Below are positions 8,079 to 16,548 of a stretch of 64,000 bases of DNA, piece by piece (the stretch's first letter is position 1; every line of letters begins with the position of its first letter). The stretch is from the NCBI RefSeq assembly GCF_002263515.1, contig NZ_CP022752.1, forward strand, positions 2,852,001 through 2,916,000. The letters are read 5' to 3'. The notes beneath the pieces were generated by a model. It made no database searches and was not told the origin of the DNA. It saw only the letters and a list, made by a program, of their open reading frames with translations. The DNA comes from Actinopolyspora erythraea. Lineage in GTDB: Bacteria > Actinomycetota > Actinomycetes > Mycobacteriales > Pseudonocardiaceae. The translations under genes and the position numbers were made by a program.

Positions 8079-8678
8079 ATGACCACTTCGGCCTCCTCCT
8101 CGGAAACAGATCAGCCGGCCGCGGTCGACCGACTGGCCACCGCGCTGCAAGCGCTGGGCCACTACCGCGGGACGAACACCTCGGACGAACACGCGGCGGC
8201 GGCCGAGCGGCTCGGCGGCGAAGCGGTCTACCGCGCCTACCTGGCCAACGCGCTGCTCGGGGCGGCCCAGCTCGAAGCGCTCCTGAACGAATCCGTCGAG
8301 TTCGACGCCGAACAGCGCACCGCCATCTACCTCCAACAGCAGCAGACCGCCGGCGTCACCGGCGACCAGACCAGCATGCTCGAATTCCTGCGGTGGCAGT
8401 TGCTGCGGATCGCCTCACCGCTGCGGGAGAACGCCCGAACCGAGCAGTCCGGCCCCGTCCCGGTGGCCGCTGCCCAGACAGCCGAGGGGCTGGATCGGCT
8501 GCTGGCCGTGAGCGCGGCGAGCCACACACTCACCGACCAAGCCGACATCGACTCGGTCGCCGAACAGCTCGACACGGCGCACCAGGCGCTGAGCAGCGCT
8601 GTCGAGAACATCGACCGACTGCGCGCGCTGACCGAGCGGGCCCGCTCCGGAGCGGGGGCCGAGGATTCCGAGTCCTGA
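8079..8678 (+). CDS. Hypothetical helical protein
   Basis: I do not recognise a family. The 199-residue product is acidic, Ala/Gln-rich and almost entirely helix-forming, with a QQQQ run near residue 90 and a C-terminal heptad-like segment (IDSVAEQLDTAHQALSSAVENI) that could form a coiled coil. It has no signal peptide or membrane segment. GC bias at third positions is typical of a real gene here. It precedes the DUF2339 gene by about 260 bases, so co-transcription is possible but not shown. Confidence 0.6.
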   Translation: MTTSASSSETDQPAAVDRLATALQALGHYRGTNTSDEHAAAAERLGGEAVYRAYLANALLGAAQLEALLNESVEFDAEQRTAIYLQQQQTAGVTGDQTSMLEFLRWQLLRIASPLRENARTEQSGPVPVAAAQTAEGLDRLLAVSAASHTLTDQADIDSVAEQLDTAHQALSSAVENIDRLRALTERARSGAGAEDSES

Positions 8679-8942
8679 ACCGACTGAGCGGAGCCGGCAC
8701 GGCTCCGGCGGCTCGAAGCGCACCACCCGAGCGGTCGGCACCACCGCGAGGCCCCCGTACGCGTCCTCGTGAGCGGGCTCCGCGCTCGGAGCGCCCGGCC
8801 GGATGAGCTGCCGCCGGGCGCTCACTCCACATCGGGCGAGCGCGGAGAACACCGGGAAGCGGCCGAGTACTCAGGGAGTTGGTCGGGAATCTGAGTATTC
8901 GTACTGTTCCCGCACCGAGGCCTCGCACACCATCTTGAGAAC

Positions 8943-10757
8943 ATGTCCGAGCCGGAGCACCCCACCCTGGAAGCGGTCGCCGAGGAACTCACCGAGGTGA
9001 GCCGACGGCTGGACCGCCTCGCCGGTGCCGTGCGGCTCCAGACGAACCCGCCTGCACCACACTTCCCGGGGGAACAGCGACTCCCGGAACCACCCGCCGC
9101 TGCCCCACCTCCACCGTCGGGTGTCGCCCCCTCCCCCACCGGGTCGACGTGGCACGCACCACCGGTGCCCGGCCAGGGCGCTGTCCCGGGCGAGGAGTGG
9201 CGACCCACGGACTCCCGGCCGGTCGGACACGGTTGGACTCCGAGCAGGCTGCTGGCCTGGATCGGCGGGGCGGTGACGCTGCTCGGCGTGGTGCTCCTGC
9301 TGGTGCTCGCGGTCCAACGTGGTTGGCTCGGCCCCGTCACGCGGGTGCTCGGTGGTGCCGGCCTGGGAGTGGTGCTGCTGGCTGCCGCTTTCCGCGTGCG
9401 CGGCGGACCCGGCGGCACGTCCGGCAGTTACGCGCTGGCCGCGACGGGCTTCGCCGCGTTGTACCTGGACGTTATGGCGGCCACTGTCCTGTACGACTAC
9501 CTGTCGGTATTCGGTGGTCTCACGGCGGGCTTCGTCATCGCCGGCGGCGGGTTGCTGTTGTCCGACCGTTGGCGGGCCCAGCCGGTGGCCGTGGGAGTGG
9601 TGGCGGGCTGCGCGGTGTGCGCGCCGCTGGTCACCGGCGAGCCGAACGCGGTGCTGGTCGGTTTTCTGGCACTGTTGCACCTGGTGGCCACTCCGGTGCA
9701 GCTCCGGCACGGGTGGAGGCAGCTGGCCGGGGTCGCCGCGTTGCCCGTGGTGATCGCCGCTGTCCTCGCCGACGTCTGGGCGATGCTGACCGCGACCGAC
9801 CACCTCGCCGTGGTGCTCGTGGTGAGCGCCGCCTCCCTGCTGGGGGTGGTGGTCGCCACGTTCACCTCCGTCCTCCGTCCGGAGGACAACACCGCGACCG
9901 CCGCGCTGGTGGCCGCACCGGTACCGGTTCTGCTGGCCACCCCGCTGCTGCAACGTCCGTTCGCGGCCGCGCTCGCCGCGGGCGTGGCCGCGGCGCTGGC
10001 GGTCCTGTGGGGCTCGCGATTCGTCCTGAACTGGCGTGACCGGCTGCCCGCGGAGTTCACCACGGCGGCGGGCGGAATCGCCGCGGTTGCCGCCGTGCAG
10101 TCCACGATGACCTCGCTCGACGCCTCGGCTTGGGCCACGGCGCTGCTGTGCGAAGCGCTGCTGCTGACCCTCGGGGCACTGTGGCTGCGCGGCCCCGGTG
10201 TGCTGCTCGGGGCGTTGTGCTACGCGACGCTGGGTACGGTGATGGCGCTGTACCACGACATCCCGCCGCGGCACTTGGTGCTGGTGTCGCACTCGGCGGG
10301 TGCCGCCGGAGTTCTGGTGGGCGCGCTGACCGCGCTGGTCGCGGTGGCGATTCCGATCGCGGGGGTTCGCCTCGGTGTGCTGTCCCGCCCGCCGGCGGCG
10401 AAGCCCCTGTGGAGCCTGGCGGGAGTCCTGGTGCTGTACGGCACGGCCAGCGCGACGATGGCGCTGGTGTCGCTGTTCCAACCGGACCGTTCCGGATTCC
10501 TCCTCGGACACGTGTCGATCACGTTGAGCTGGGTGGTGGTCGCGATCGCGTTGCTGCTGCGGGGGATCAGGCTGACTTCGCTTCGTGTCGCGGGCATGGT
10601 GCTGCTTCCCGTGGCGCTGACCAAGCTGTTCCTGTTCGATCTGGCCGCGCTGGACGGCTTCGCGCGGGTGGTGGCGTTCCTGTGCACCGGTCTGGTACTG
10701 CTGGCGGCCGGGGTGCGTTACGCGCGTTCGGTGAGCACGGACTCGACGGCCGGATGA
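8943..10757 (+). CDS. DUF2339 multi-pass membrane protein
   Basis: A 604-residue protein. Residues 1-35 form a short coiled coil (LEAVAEELTEVSRRLDRLAGAV), residues 36-95 are Pro-rich and disordered, and the rest is roughly fifteen or more hydrophobic helices. The first membrane block (LLAWIGGAVTLLGVVLLLVLAVQRGWLGP) and the later ALAATGFAALYLDVMAAT are typical of DUF2339. The function of this family is unknown; transport or cell-envelope roles have been suggested only by topology. ATG 8943 opens the coiled coil directly. It is monocistronic. Confidence 0.85.
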   Translation: MSEPEHPTLEAVAEELTEVSRRLDRLAGAVRLQTNPPAPHFPGEQRLPEPPAAAPPPPSGVAPSPTGSTWHAPPVPGQGAVPGEEWRPTDSRPVGHGWTPSRLLAWIGGAVTLLGVVLLLVLAVQRGWLGPVTRVLGGAGLGVVLLAAAFRVRGGPGGTSGSYALAATGFAALYLDVMAATVLYDYLSVFGGLTAGFVIAGGGLLLSDRWRAQPVAVGVVAGCAVCAPLVTGEPNAVLVGFLALLHLVATPVQLRHGWRQLAGVAALPVVIAAVLADVWAMLTATDHLAVVLVVSAASLLGVVVATFTSVLRPEDNTATAALVAAPVPVLLATPLLQRPFAAALAAGVAAALAVLWGSRFVLNWRDRLPAEFTTAAGGIAAVAAVQSTMTSLDASAWATALLCEALLLTLGALWLRGPGVLLGALCYATLGTVMALYHDIPPRHLVLVSHSAGAAGVLVGALTALVAVAIPIAGVRLGVLSRPPAAKPLWSLAGVLVLYGTASATMALVSLFQPDRSGFLLGHVSITLSWVVVAIALLLRGIRLTSLRVAGMVLLPVALTKLFLFDLAALDGFARVVAFLCTGLVLLAAGVRYARSVSTDSTAG

Positions 10758-11003
10758 GCTCGTACCTCGGGGGGCTCACGGTCGGTTCTCGACCATGTCG
10801 TCCCCGCTGGAAGAGTGGGCGTGGCGGTGCCGGGGAGGGGGCAGGACCCCGACCGTGGGAGCCGCGGTCCGTCCTGGCCGGACCGCCGGACGAACCGTTC
10901 ACGGTGCGCCCCGAACGCACTCGTGACGGGCCGTTCCGCGTACGGTGCGCGCTGCCCGGCACGACGTTGGTCCCCGGTCCGCGCGGCGGGTTAGGCTGTC
11001 GGC

Positions 11004-11825
11004 ATGTCGCACGACGCGGAGTTGGCCGCCCGAGTGGGGAACGTGAACTTCGACCAGCCCAACATCGCGCGGATGTACGACTACCACCTCGGCGGATCCG
11101 CGAACTTCGCCATCGACCGGGCCGTGGCCGAACAAGCGCTGCGGCTCGTGCCCACGGAGCGGGACTACTGCTGGGCCAACCGCGCGTTTCTGGGCCGTGC
11201 GGTGCGCACCCTCGTCACCGAACACGGGCTCGACCAGTTCCTCGACCTCGGCTCCGGTGTACCGACGGTGGGAAACGTGCACGAGATCGCCCACCAGTAC
11301 GATCCCCGCGCACGCGTGGCCTATGTGGACTGGGAACCCGTCGCCTGCCACCACGCCCGCCACCTGCTCGGCCCCGACGAGCACCGGGTGACGGTGACCG
11401 AGGCGGACGTGTGCGAGCCCGAGACCGTGCTCAACGCCGCCGGAGTGGCGGGGTTGTTGGACTTTTCTCGCCCGGTCGCGGTACTGGCGTTCGGAATCCT
11501 GGACATCCTGCCCACCACCGACGGGGCGGGGTTGGTCTCCCGCTACCGCGAGGCGTGCGCGTCGGGCAGTGTGCTGGCGCTGTCCAACAACGCCCAGCTC
11601 AGCCGCACCGACCAGGAGGTCGCGGCCCTGCGGTCCCTGCTGGCCGACACCTCCACGCCGAACCTGTACATGCGCGACAGCGAGGAAGTCGCCGCGCTGC
11701 TGCCCGGCTACACGCTGCTTCCCCCGGGAGTGGTGCCCGCGTCGTTGTGGCGGCCCGACCAGCCCGTCACCGAGCAGGAGGCCCGGCGCGGCAACGTCTA
11801 CGGCGCCGTCGGAATCCTGCCGTAG
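11004..11825 (+). CDS. S-adenosyl methyltransferase, DUF574 type
   Basis: A 273-residue member of the actinobacterial SAM methyltransferase family formerly called DUF574. It begins with the family signature NIARMYDYHLGGSANFAIDR, then the SAM-binding segment LDLGSGVPTVGNVHEIA and RVAYVDWEPVA. Physiological substrates are mostly unknown; such genes occur in many copies in actinomycetes. A paralogue lies at 24203-25015. The two share long stretches around the SAM site but differ at the N-terminus and in the substrate-side helices. It has no operon partner. Confidence 0.88.
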   Translation: MSHDAELAARVGNVNFDQPNIARMYDYHLGGSANFAIDRAVAEQALRLVPTERDYCWANRAFLGRAVRTLVTEHGLDQFLDLGSGVPTVGNVHEIAHQYDPRARVAYVDWEPVACHHARHLLGPDEHRVTVTEADVCEPETVLNAAGVAGLLDFSRPVAVLAFGILDILPTTDGAGLVSRYREACASGSVLALSNNAQLSRTDQEVAALRSLLADTSTPNLYMRDSEEVAALLPGYTLLPPGVVPASLWRPDQPVTEQEARRGNVYGAVGILP

Positions 11826-11947
11826 CTCCCGGGCTCGCCGAACCCCGCGCGGGAACAACTTGTGGTGAGAGTCGCGACTTCCGCGAACAGCACTCCAGCG
11901 CGCTCCTCCGTCCGGATCCGGCCACGGAGGCCTCGATCCGTGCGATC

Positions 11948-12565
11948 ATGAGACCCCGTGGGAGCGTGGCCCTGCTGCCGCTCGTCACGGCCGTAGCCCT
12001 GACCGGCTGTGCCGCACGCCCGGCGCACCCCGGCGAGGGGGCATCGTCGCCGTCCACGACCACGGCCCGGCCAACTCCGACGACTGCCTCAGCGGCCGCG
12101 GACTGCCCGGAGGCGGGGGTGCGTCTCACGACCGACTCGGTGGACGTGGCCATGGGTCTGCGGGTCATGCGAGTCGAGCTGACCAACTGCGGTGACCGGT
12201 CCTACGCGCTGAACGGCTATCCACGCGTGCGCGTGCTGGACGAGGACCGGAAACCGTTGGCCGTCCGGGCCGAGCGGGGTTCGGCGGACATCGCCACTGT
12301 CGACGGTTTCGACGCGCCCCCGGAGGCGATCACGCTGCGACCGGGAGAGCACGCCGAGACCCTGCTGATGTGGCGCAACACCAATGCCGGTGTGAACGCC
12401 CCGGCGGTCGGCGAGTACCTGCGGATCGCTCCGGCGCGGGGGCGGCCCTGCCAACCGGTGGTACCGGTAGGCCGGGAGCGGGGATCGCCCCGGCAGGACC
12501 GCGACGCGATCACCATGAACCTCGGAAGCACCGCGAAGCTCGGTGTCCGCGCCTGGTACCGCTAG
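11948..12565 (+). CDS. DUF4232 lipoprotein
   Basis: A 205-residue exported lipoprotein. The signal peptide ends in the lipobox ALTGC (Cys21), followed by a Ser/Thr/Pro linker (about 22-55) and a DUF4232 beta-sandwich containing CPEAGVRLTT...VELTNCGDRSYALNGYP. The two early Cys probably form a disulfide. The function of DUF4232 is unknown; it is common on actinobacterial cell surfaces. The ATG at 11948 has only a distant GGAGG. Its stop overlaps that of the convergent Rrf2 gene: the tetranucleotide CTAG at 12562-12565 supplies TAG to both strands. Confidence 0.85.
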   Translation: MRPRGSVALLPLVTAVALTGCAARPAHPGEGASSPSTTTARPTPTTASAAADCPEAGVRLTTDSVDVAMGLRVMRVELTNCGDRSYALNGYPRVRVLDEDRKPLAVRAERGSADIATVDGFDAPPEAITLRPGEHAETLLMWRNTNAGVNAPAVGEYLRIAPARGRPCQPVVPVGRERGSPRQDRDAITMNLGSTAKLGVRAWYR

Positions 12566-13053
12566 GACCGGTCGGACGAAGCGACCTCACGGAGTCCCGC
12601 GCTGTCCCCGCCCGGGTTCCCCTCCCGGTCGAGGCGCCGGAGCTCGCGGACCCCGTCGGCGAGCGTGCGATCGCCCAGCGCATCGAGCACGGCCCGTTCC
12701 GCCTCCCTGGTCAGCTCGGCGAAATAGGCCTGCGTGTTGGCGGCGACCCGGCAGTCGTGCTCGTCACCGGAGCGGCAGTTCCAGAGCGGCTTGTCTCCCG
12801 TCGAGCAGCGGTAGACCTCGGCGAGGGTGATCTCCTCCGGGGCCCGCGCCAGCCGGGTCCCGCCCGTGCGCCCCTTGGAGCAGACCACGAGCTCGGCCCG
12901 CGCCAGCGGGAGGACCAGCTTGCGCACCAGGCTCGCGTTGGTGCCCATCCGCTCGGCGAGCTGTGCGGAGCTCAGCGTCGGGTTTCCCTCCTCCTCGGCG
13001 ACGGCGAGGATCAGCATCGCCATGAGGGCGCTGGAGAAGCGGATGTCCAGCAC
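12562..13053 (-). CDS. Rrf2-family regulator with three spaced cysteines
   Basis: A 163-residue Rrf2 protein with an N-terminal winged helix (LDIRFSSALMAMLILA...SSAQLAERMGTNASLVRKLV). Cys83, Cys93 and Cys101 lie after the wing, in the area that holds the [Fe-S] or redox cysteines in IscR/NsrR-like members. I chose GTG 13053 because GGAGGGAGG is well placed and LDIRFSSAL is the usual N-terminus; ATG 13074 is possible. It is divergent from the Old Yellow Enzyme gene at 13200 and likely controls it through the AT-rich site between them. The signal could be nitrosative, electrophile or redox stress. Confidence 0.85.
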   Translation of the reverse strand: MLDIRFSSALMAMLILAVAEEEGNPTLSSAQLAERMGTNASLVRKLVLPLARAELVVCSKGRTGGTRLARAPEEITLAEVYRCSTGDKPLWNCRSGDEHDCRVAANTQAYFAELTREAERAVLDALGDRTLADGVRELRRLDREGNPGGDSAGLREVASSDRS

Positions 13054-13148
13054 GCCGGCAGCACCTCCCTCCATCGGCCGAACCGGTGGCTGCCACCTGG
13101 TGTTCTCCCAGGCTAGCAAGGCCGCCGAGGCCACCCGCACCCGAAAGT

Positions 13149-13165
13149 GTATTTTTAAAAAGAAC
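13149..13165. promoter_or_regulatory. AT-rich imperfect palindrome, probable Rrf2 operator
   Basis: GTATTTTTAAAAAGAAC is an imperfect inverted repeat in otherwise GC-rich DNA, placed between the divergent Rrf2 regulator and the Old Yellow Enzyme, 35 bases before the latter's ATG. AT-rich dyads of this kind are typical of Rrf2 sites. That this regulator binds it is inference. Confidence 0.5.
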
Positions 13166-13199
13166 ATTTTGTTTTCGCGTGCCCCAGGAGGACGTCCAC

Positions 13200-14321
13200 A
13201 TGTCCGCTCGCGCAGCGCAGGCGCTGTCCCGACCGCTCACCCTCGGCTCTGTGGAACTGCCGAACCGGCTGGTCATGGCCCCGATGACCCGTGCCAAGTC
13301 CCCCGGCGGGGTTCCCGACGAGAACGTCGCCGCCTACTACGCCCGGCGTGCCGCGGCCGGCACAGGTCTGATCATCACCGAGGGCACCTACGTCGACGAC
13401 CCCTCGGCCGGTGATCAGGAGAACGTGCCGCGCTTCCACGGTGAGCGGGCACTGGCGGGGTGGAGCGAGGTCGTCTCCGCCGTCCACGCACACGGCGGGA
13501 AGATCATGCCGCAGTTGTGGCACGTCGGTATCCAGCGACGGACGGGCAAACCGCCGGTCCCCGAGGCCCCCTCGGTCAGCCCTTCCGGCATCGCGCTGGA
13601 CGGGACCCCGGGGGCGGGTGAGGAACTCTCGCCGGCCGACGTCGAACGCCTCGTCGAGGCCTTCGCCGAAGCCGCGCGGCAGGCCGAGCGCGTCGGCTTC
13701 GACGGCGTGGAGCTCCACGGCGCGCACGGCTACCTGATCGACCAGTTCCTCTGGGAACGCACCAACCGGCGCACCGACGCCTACGGCGGTTCCCCGGTGG
13801 AACGCACCAGGTTCGCCGCCGACATCGTCGCGGCGGTGCGGGAGCGGGTCTCGGCCGACTTCCCCGTCGTGCTGCGGTTCTCGCAGTGGAAGGCCGACAA
13901 CTACGACGCCAAACTCGCCGAGACCCCGGACGAGCTGCGGGCGATGCTCGCCCCGCTGAGCGAGGCCGGAGTCGACGCCTTCCACGCCTCGGGGCGCCGC
14001 TACTGGGAACCCGAGTTCCCCGAGTCCGACCCCGACCTCAACATCGGCGGCTGGACCCGCAAGCTCACCGGCAAGCCGGTCATCACCGTCGGCTCGGTCG
14101 GACTGGACGCGGTGTTCGACCCCGCCACCCTCGGCGACGGCGCGGGCACCAACGTGGCCAGCGTCGAAGGGCTCGCCGAACGCCTGGAGCGGGAGGAGTT
14201 CGACCTCGTCGCCGTCGGCCGCGCGCTACTGGCCGACCCGGAGTGGAGCCGGAAGGTGCTGGACGGCCGCGAGGGCGAGCTCGTGCCGTTCACCCGCGAG
14301 GCGATCGCCACGCTGTACTGA
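13200..14321 (+). CDS. Old Yellow Enzyme-family flavin oxidoreductase
   Basis: A 373-residue FMN-dependent alkene reductase of the NemA/OYE class. It starts LTLGSVELPNRLVMAPMTRAK and has IMPQLWHVG near 100 for flavin and substrate contacts, GVELHGAHGYLIDQFL as the beta-barrel core, and a C-terminal GRALLADPEW loop. These enzymes reduce activated C=C bonds, nitro compounds or nitrate esters with NAD(P)H, often in electrophile defence. AGGAGG lies 8 bases before ATG 13200. Divergence from an Rrf2 sensor suggests inducible expression. A second, distinct family member is at 38392-39459. Confidence 0.92.
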   Translation: MSARAAQALSRPLTLGSVELPNRLVMAPMTRAKSPGGVPDENVAAYYARRAAAGTGLIITEGTYVDDPSAGDQENVPRFHGERALAGWSEVVSAVHAHGGKIMPQLWHVGIQRRTGKPPVPEAPSVSPSGIALDGTPGAGEELSPADVERLVEAFAEAARQAERVGFDGVELHGAHGYLIDQFLWERTNRRTDAYGGSPVERTRFAADIVAAVRERVSADFPVVLRFSQWKADNYDAKLAETPDELRAMLAPLSEAGVDAFHASGRRYWEPEFPESDPDLNIGGWTRKLTGKPVITVGSVGLDAVFDPATLGDGAGTNVASVEGLAERLEREEFDLVAVGRALLADPEWSRKVLDGREGELVPFTREAIATLY

Positions 14322-14328
14322 GCCCCAC

Positions 14329-14358
14329 GGGGCCGGACAACCACCTACGTCCGGCCCC
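14329..14358. terminator. Terminator between convergent genes
   Basis: GGGGCCGGAC (14329-14338) and GTCCGGCCCC (14349-14358) form a perfect 10-bp stem, eight bases after the stop of the Old Yellow Enzyme gene. The remaining bases to 14540 show no gene. Confidence 0.75.
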
Positions 14359-14540
14359 GCCACGGTTGGCCGAGACGCACGGTGGAACCGGGTCTTCGCA
14401 CCGTGCCGCAACGACGGATCGCCCACGGGTCGCGCCCGCCGGGCCGCTCCTACCGGAAGTGCTTGCCGGGCACCACGGAAGCACCCGCCCGGCTGACCGC
14501 CGACATTCGGCGGAGAGCCCCGCCAGGCCACGCCACGTCG

Positions 14541-15602
14541 TTACCCCGCTCCGCCGAGTGGCGTCGTCTCCCGTTCCCACTCACCGCGAGCTCCGGGCGG
14601 GGCGCACGCGCGGTCCCAGCGCATGCGCGACCACGGCATCGTGAGCTCCGTGGTGCTGACCACCGGACGCGGTGCGAGCTCGGCGATGTCCTCGGCCGCC
14701 TCGGCACGGGAGAACACCGCTTCGTTGTAGCGGTGCCCCGTGTCGGCCGCGATGAACAGCACCGGGCCGGACGCCCCCTCGTACCGCTCCCAGCGCGCGG
14801 CCAGGTACGCGGCACCACTGGACAGCCCCGCGAACACGGCGTGCCTGCGGAGCAGGTCCGTGCTCCCCGAGAGCGCGGTGCTGAAGGAGATCCAGTGCAA
14901 CGTGTCGTAGGCGGTGTGATCGACGTTGCCGAACGGGATGGAGCTGCCGATCCCGGCGATGATCATTTCGTTGTCGGAGACGTGGTCGCTGCCGAAGGTG
15001 ACGCTGCCGAACGGCTGAACCCCGACCAGGGTGACATCCGTGTCGGCGCCGCGCAGGTACTTCGCCAGCGCTCCCGTGGAAGCGCCGGACCCGACGCCGC
15101 CGACGACGGTGAGCGAGTCGCTGTCCAGTTCGGCGCGGATGCGATCCGCGATCGTGCGATACCCGAGGTAGTGAATGTCGTCGTGGTACTGCCGCATCCA
15201 GTGGTAGTCAGGATTCTCGTGCAACAGCTGTCGCACCCGACGCACCCGCAGGCTCTGGTCGAGCTTGAGGTCCGCCGACGGTTCGACCCGCTCCAGACGG
15301 CACCCCAGCAGGACGAGTTGGTTGTGCAGGGCGGAGTCGATCGTCGTCGAACCCACGATGTGGCAACCGAGGCCGTATCTGTGGCAGGCCACCGCGAGCG
15401 CGTACGCGTAGATGCCGCTGGAGCTGTCCAGCAGGGTGTCGCCGGGACGCACCCTTCCCCGTTCGAGTAATCGCTCGACCGCGGCCAGGGCGGACACGAC
15501 CTTCATCGTCTCAAACCGAAGGCATACGAGCCCCCTTTCGAGGCGGATCAGGTCGGGGCGTGCGATCGCGTCCGCGATGTGTTCGTCCATGATCACCATC
15601 AC
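14541..15602 (-). CDS. PLP fold-type II enzyme (cysteine synthase/SbnA-like)
   Basis: A 353-residue enzyme. The Schiff-base lysine is probably Lys34 (RFETMKVVSAL), and the phosphate-binding glycine loop is GGVGSGASTG at 168-177. The substrate loop, usually SGNTG or SGNxG, reads SSSGIYAYAL (60-69), so the conserved Asn is replaced by Ile and the substrate is unlikely to be that of CysK. Relatives include SbnA, which makes a diaminopropionate precursor from O-phosphoserine for staphyloferrin B. Together with the upstream kinase, a beta-replacement on a phospho-amino acid is a reasonable inference. Its 5' end overlaps the kinase gene by 92 bases; the conserved N-terminus requires this overlap. 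It is the last gene of the operon. Confidence 0.85.
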   Translation of the reverse strand: MMVIMDEHIADAIARPDLIRLERGLVCLRFETMKVVSALAAVERLLERGRVRPGDTLLDSSSGIYAYALAVACHRYGLGCHIVGSTTIDSALHNQLVLLGCRLERVEPSADLKLDQSLRVRRVRQLLHENPDYHWMRQYHDDIHYLGYRTIADRIRAELDSDSLTVVGGVGSGASTGALAKYLRGADTDVTLVGVQPFGSVTFGSDHVSDNEMIIAGIGSSIPFGNVDHTAYDTLHWISFSTALSGSTDLLRRHAVFAGLSSGAAYLAARWERYEGASGPVLFIAADTGHRYNEAVFSRAEAAEDIAELAPRPVVSTTELTMPWSRMRWDRACAPPGARGEWERETTPLGGAG

Positions 15603-16548
15603 CGTTCCGGGAACGAGGGCGAGTGCTGAACACTCGTGTGCTGGGAATGTCGTTGCGGGCCAGTTCGAGGAGGCATGCCCGTATCCGGGCCCCCGCTCCG
15701 GGGGAGGCCGGGTCGAAGATCAGTCCGGCGACATTGCCGCTGTGCGCGACCTGCAGGCCGACCGCTCCGACCCGCTCGGCGATGTCCAGGAGCGAGTCCA
15801 GCTGGGTCTTGTCGAGGACGCGCTGGTTGTTCCGGGCGCTCTCGGTGCTGACCCGCCCGAGCAGGGCGGTGTCCGAACGAGCCACGGCTCGCCGCAGCAG
15901 TGCGCGCAGCCGTTCGCCTGTCCGCACGTCCGCCTCTCGGACGGGGTGGGCACCCAGTTCCAGGGTGTCGACGCCGGTCGCACCTTCGGTGAGGCATCCC
16001 ACCACCAGCGCCGGGGGAAGCCGGGCACCGAGTTCTTCGAGGACTCTGCCCTGCCGTTGCGCGAACAGCAGGGGGCGGTCGCCGAACATCAGCGGGTCGC
16101 AGGCGTGTTCGGCCGACACGGCGATTCCCGACACGGTCTCCGCGGACAGGTGCGTACCGTAGGCGTCCACCACGGCGCGAATGGCGGCCAGGACGTCGGC
16201 GCTCGACGACCCCATCCCGAGGCCGTCGGGAATCTCGCTGCTCAGGGACAGTCGTCCGCCGCACGGTGCCCGAGCCGTGATGTTCCCGCAGAGTTCGCAG
16301 GTCAGGGTAGCCGCCCGTCGCGCCTTGTCCCGGCCGTTCGGAGTGGTGGTGATGGCGTCGGGAGAGGTACCCGGCTCGGGTACGAAGACGGCCCTGCTGC
16401 GGGGACCGGGCAGGGGCAGCGTGACCAGGCCGCGGCAACCACGCCCCCGTTCGTCGAGGAAGGCTCCCTGCAGGATCTCGCCGTGATGGCAGCTGGACCG
16501 GCCCGTCCCGGTCCTCGGTGGAGCTTTCCGGGCGGTGAGTGCGTTCAT
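15511..16548 (-). CDS. PduX-like GHMP kinase
   Basis: A 345-residue GHMP-superfamily kinase. SCHHGEILQGAF (19-30) resembles the PduX/L-threonine kinase N-terminus, and GLGMGSSSAD (109-118) is the ATP-binding motif 2. PduX phosphorylates L-threonine for cobamide synthesis, but no cobamide genes are near. Here the kinase sits between a metal-chelation protein and a PLP enzyme that would need an activated amino acid, so O-phospho-L-serine or -threonine for metallophore assembly is the better guess. The start overlaps the previous stop (ATGA). The C-terminal 30 residues, within the overlap, are basic and of low complexity. Confidence 0.85.
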   Translation of the reverse strand: MNALTARKAPPRTGTGRSSCHHGEILQGAFLDERGRGCRGLVTLPLPGPRSRAVFVPEPGTSPDAITTTPNGRDKARRAATLTCELCGNITARAPCGGRLSLSSEIPDGLGMGSSSADVLAAIRAVVDAYGTHLSAETVSGIAVSAEHACDPLMFGDRPLLFAQRQGRVLEELGARLPPALVVGCLTEGATGVDTLELGAHPVREADVRTGERLRALLRRAVARSDTALLGRVSTESARNNQRVLDKTQLDSLLDIAERVGAVGLQVAHSGNVAGLIFDPASPGAGARIRACLLELARNDIPSTRVFSTRPRSRNGDGDHGRTHRGRDRTPRPDPPRKGARMPSV

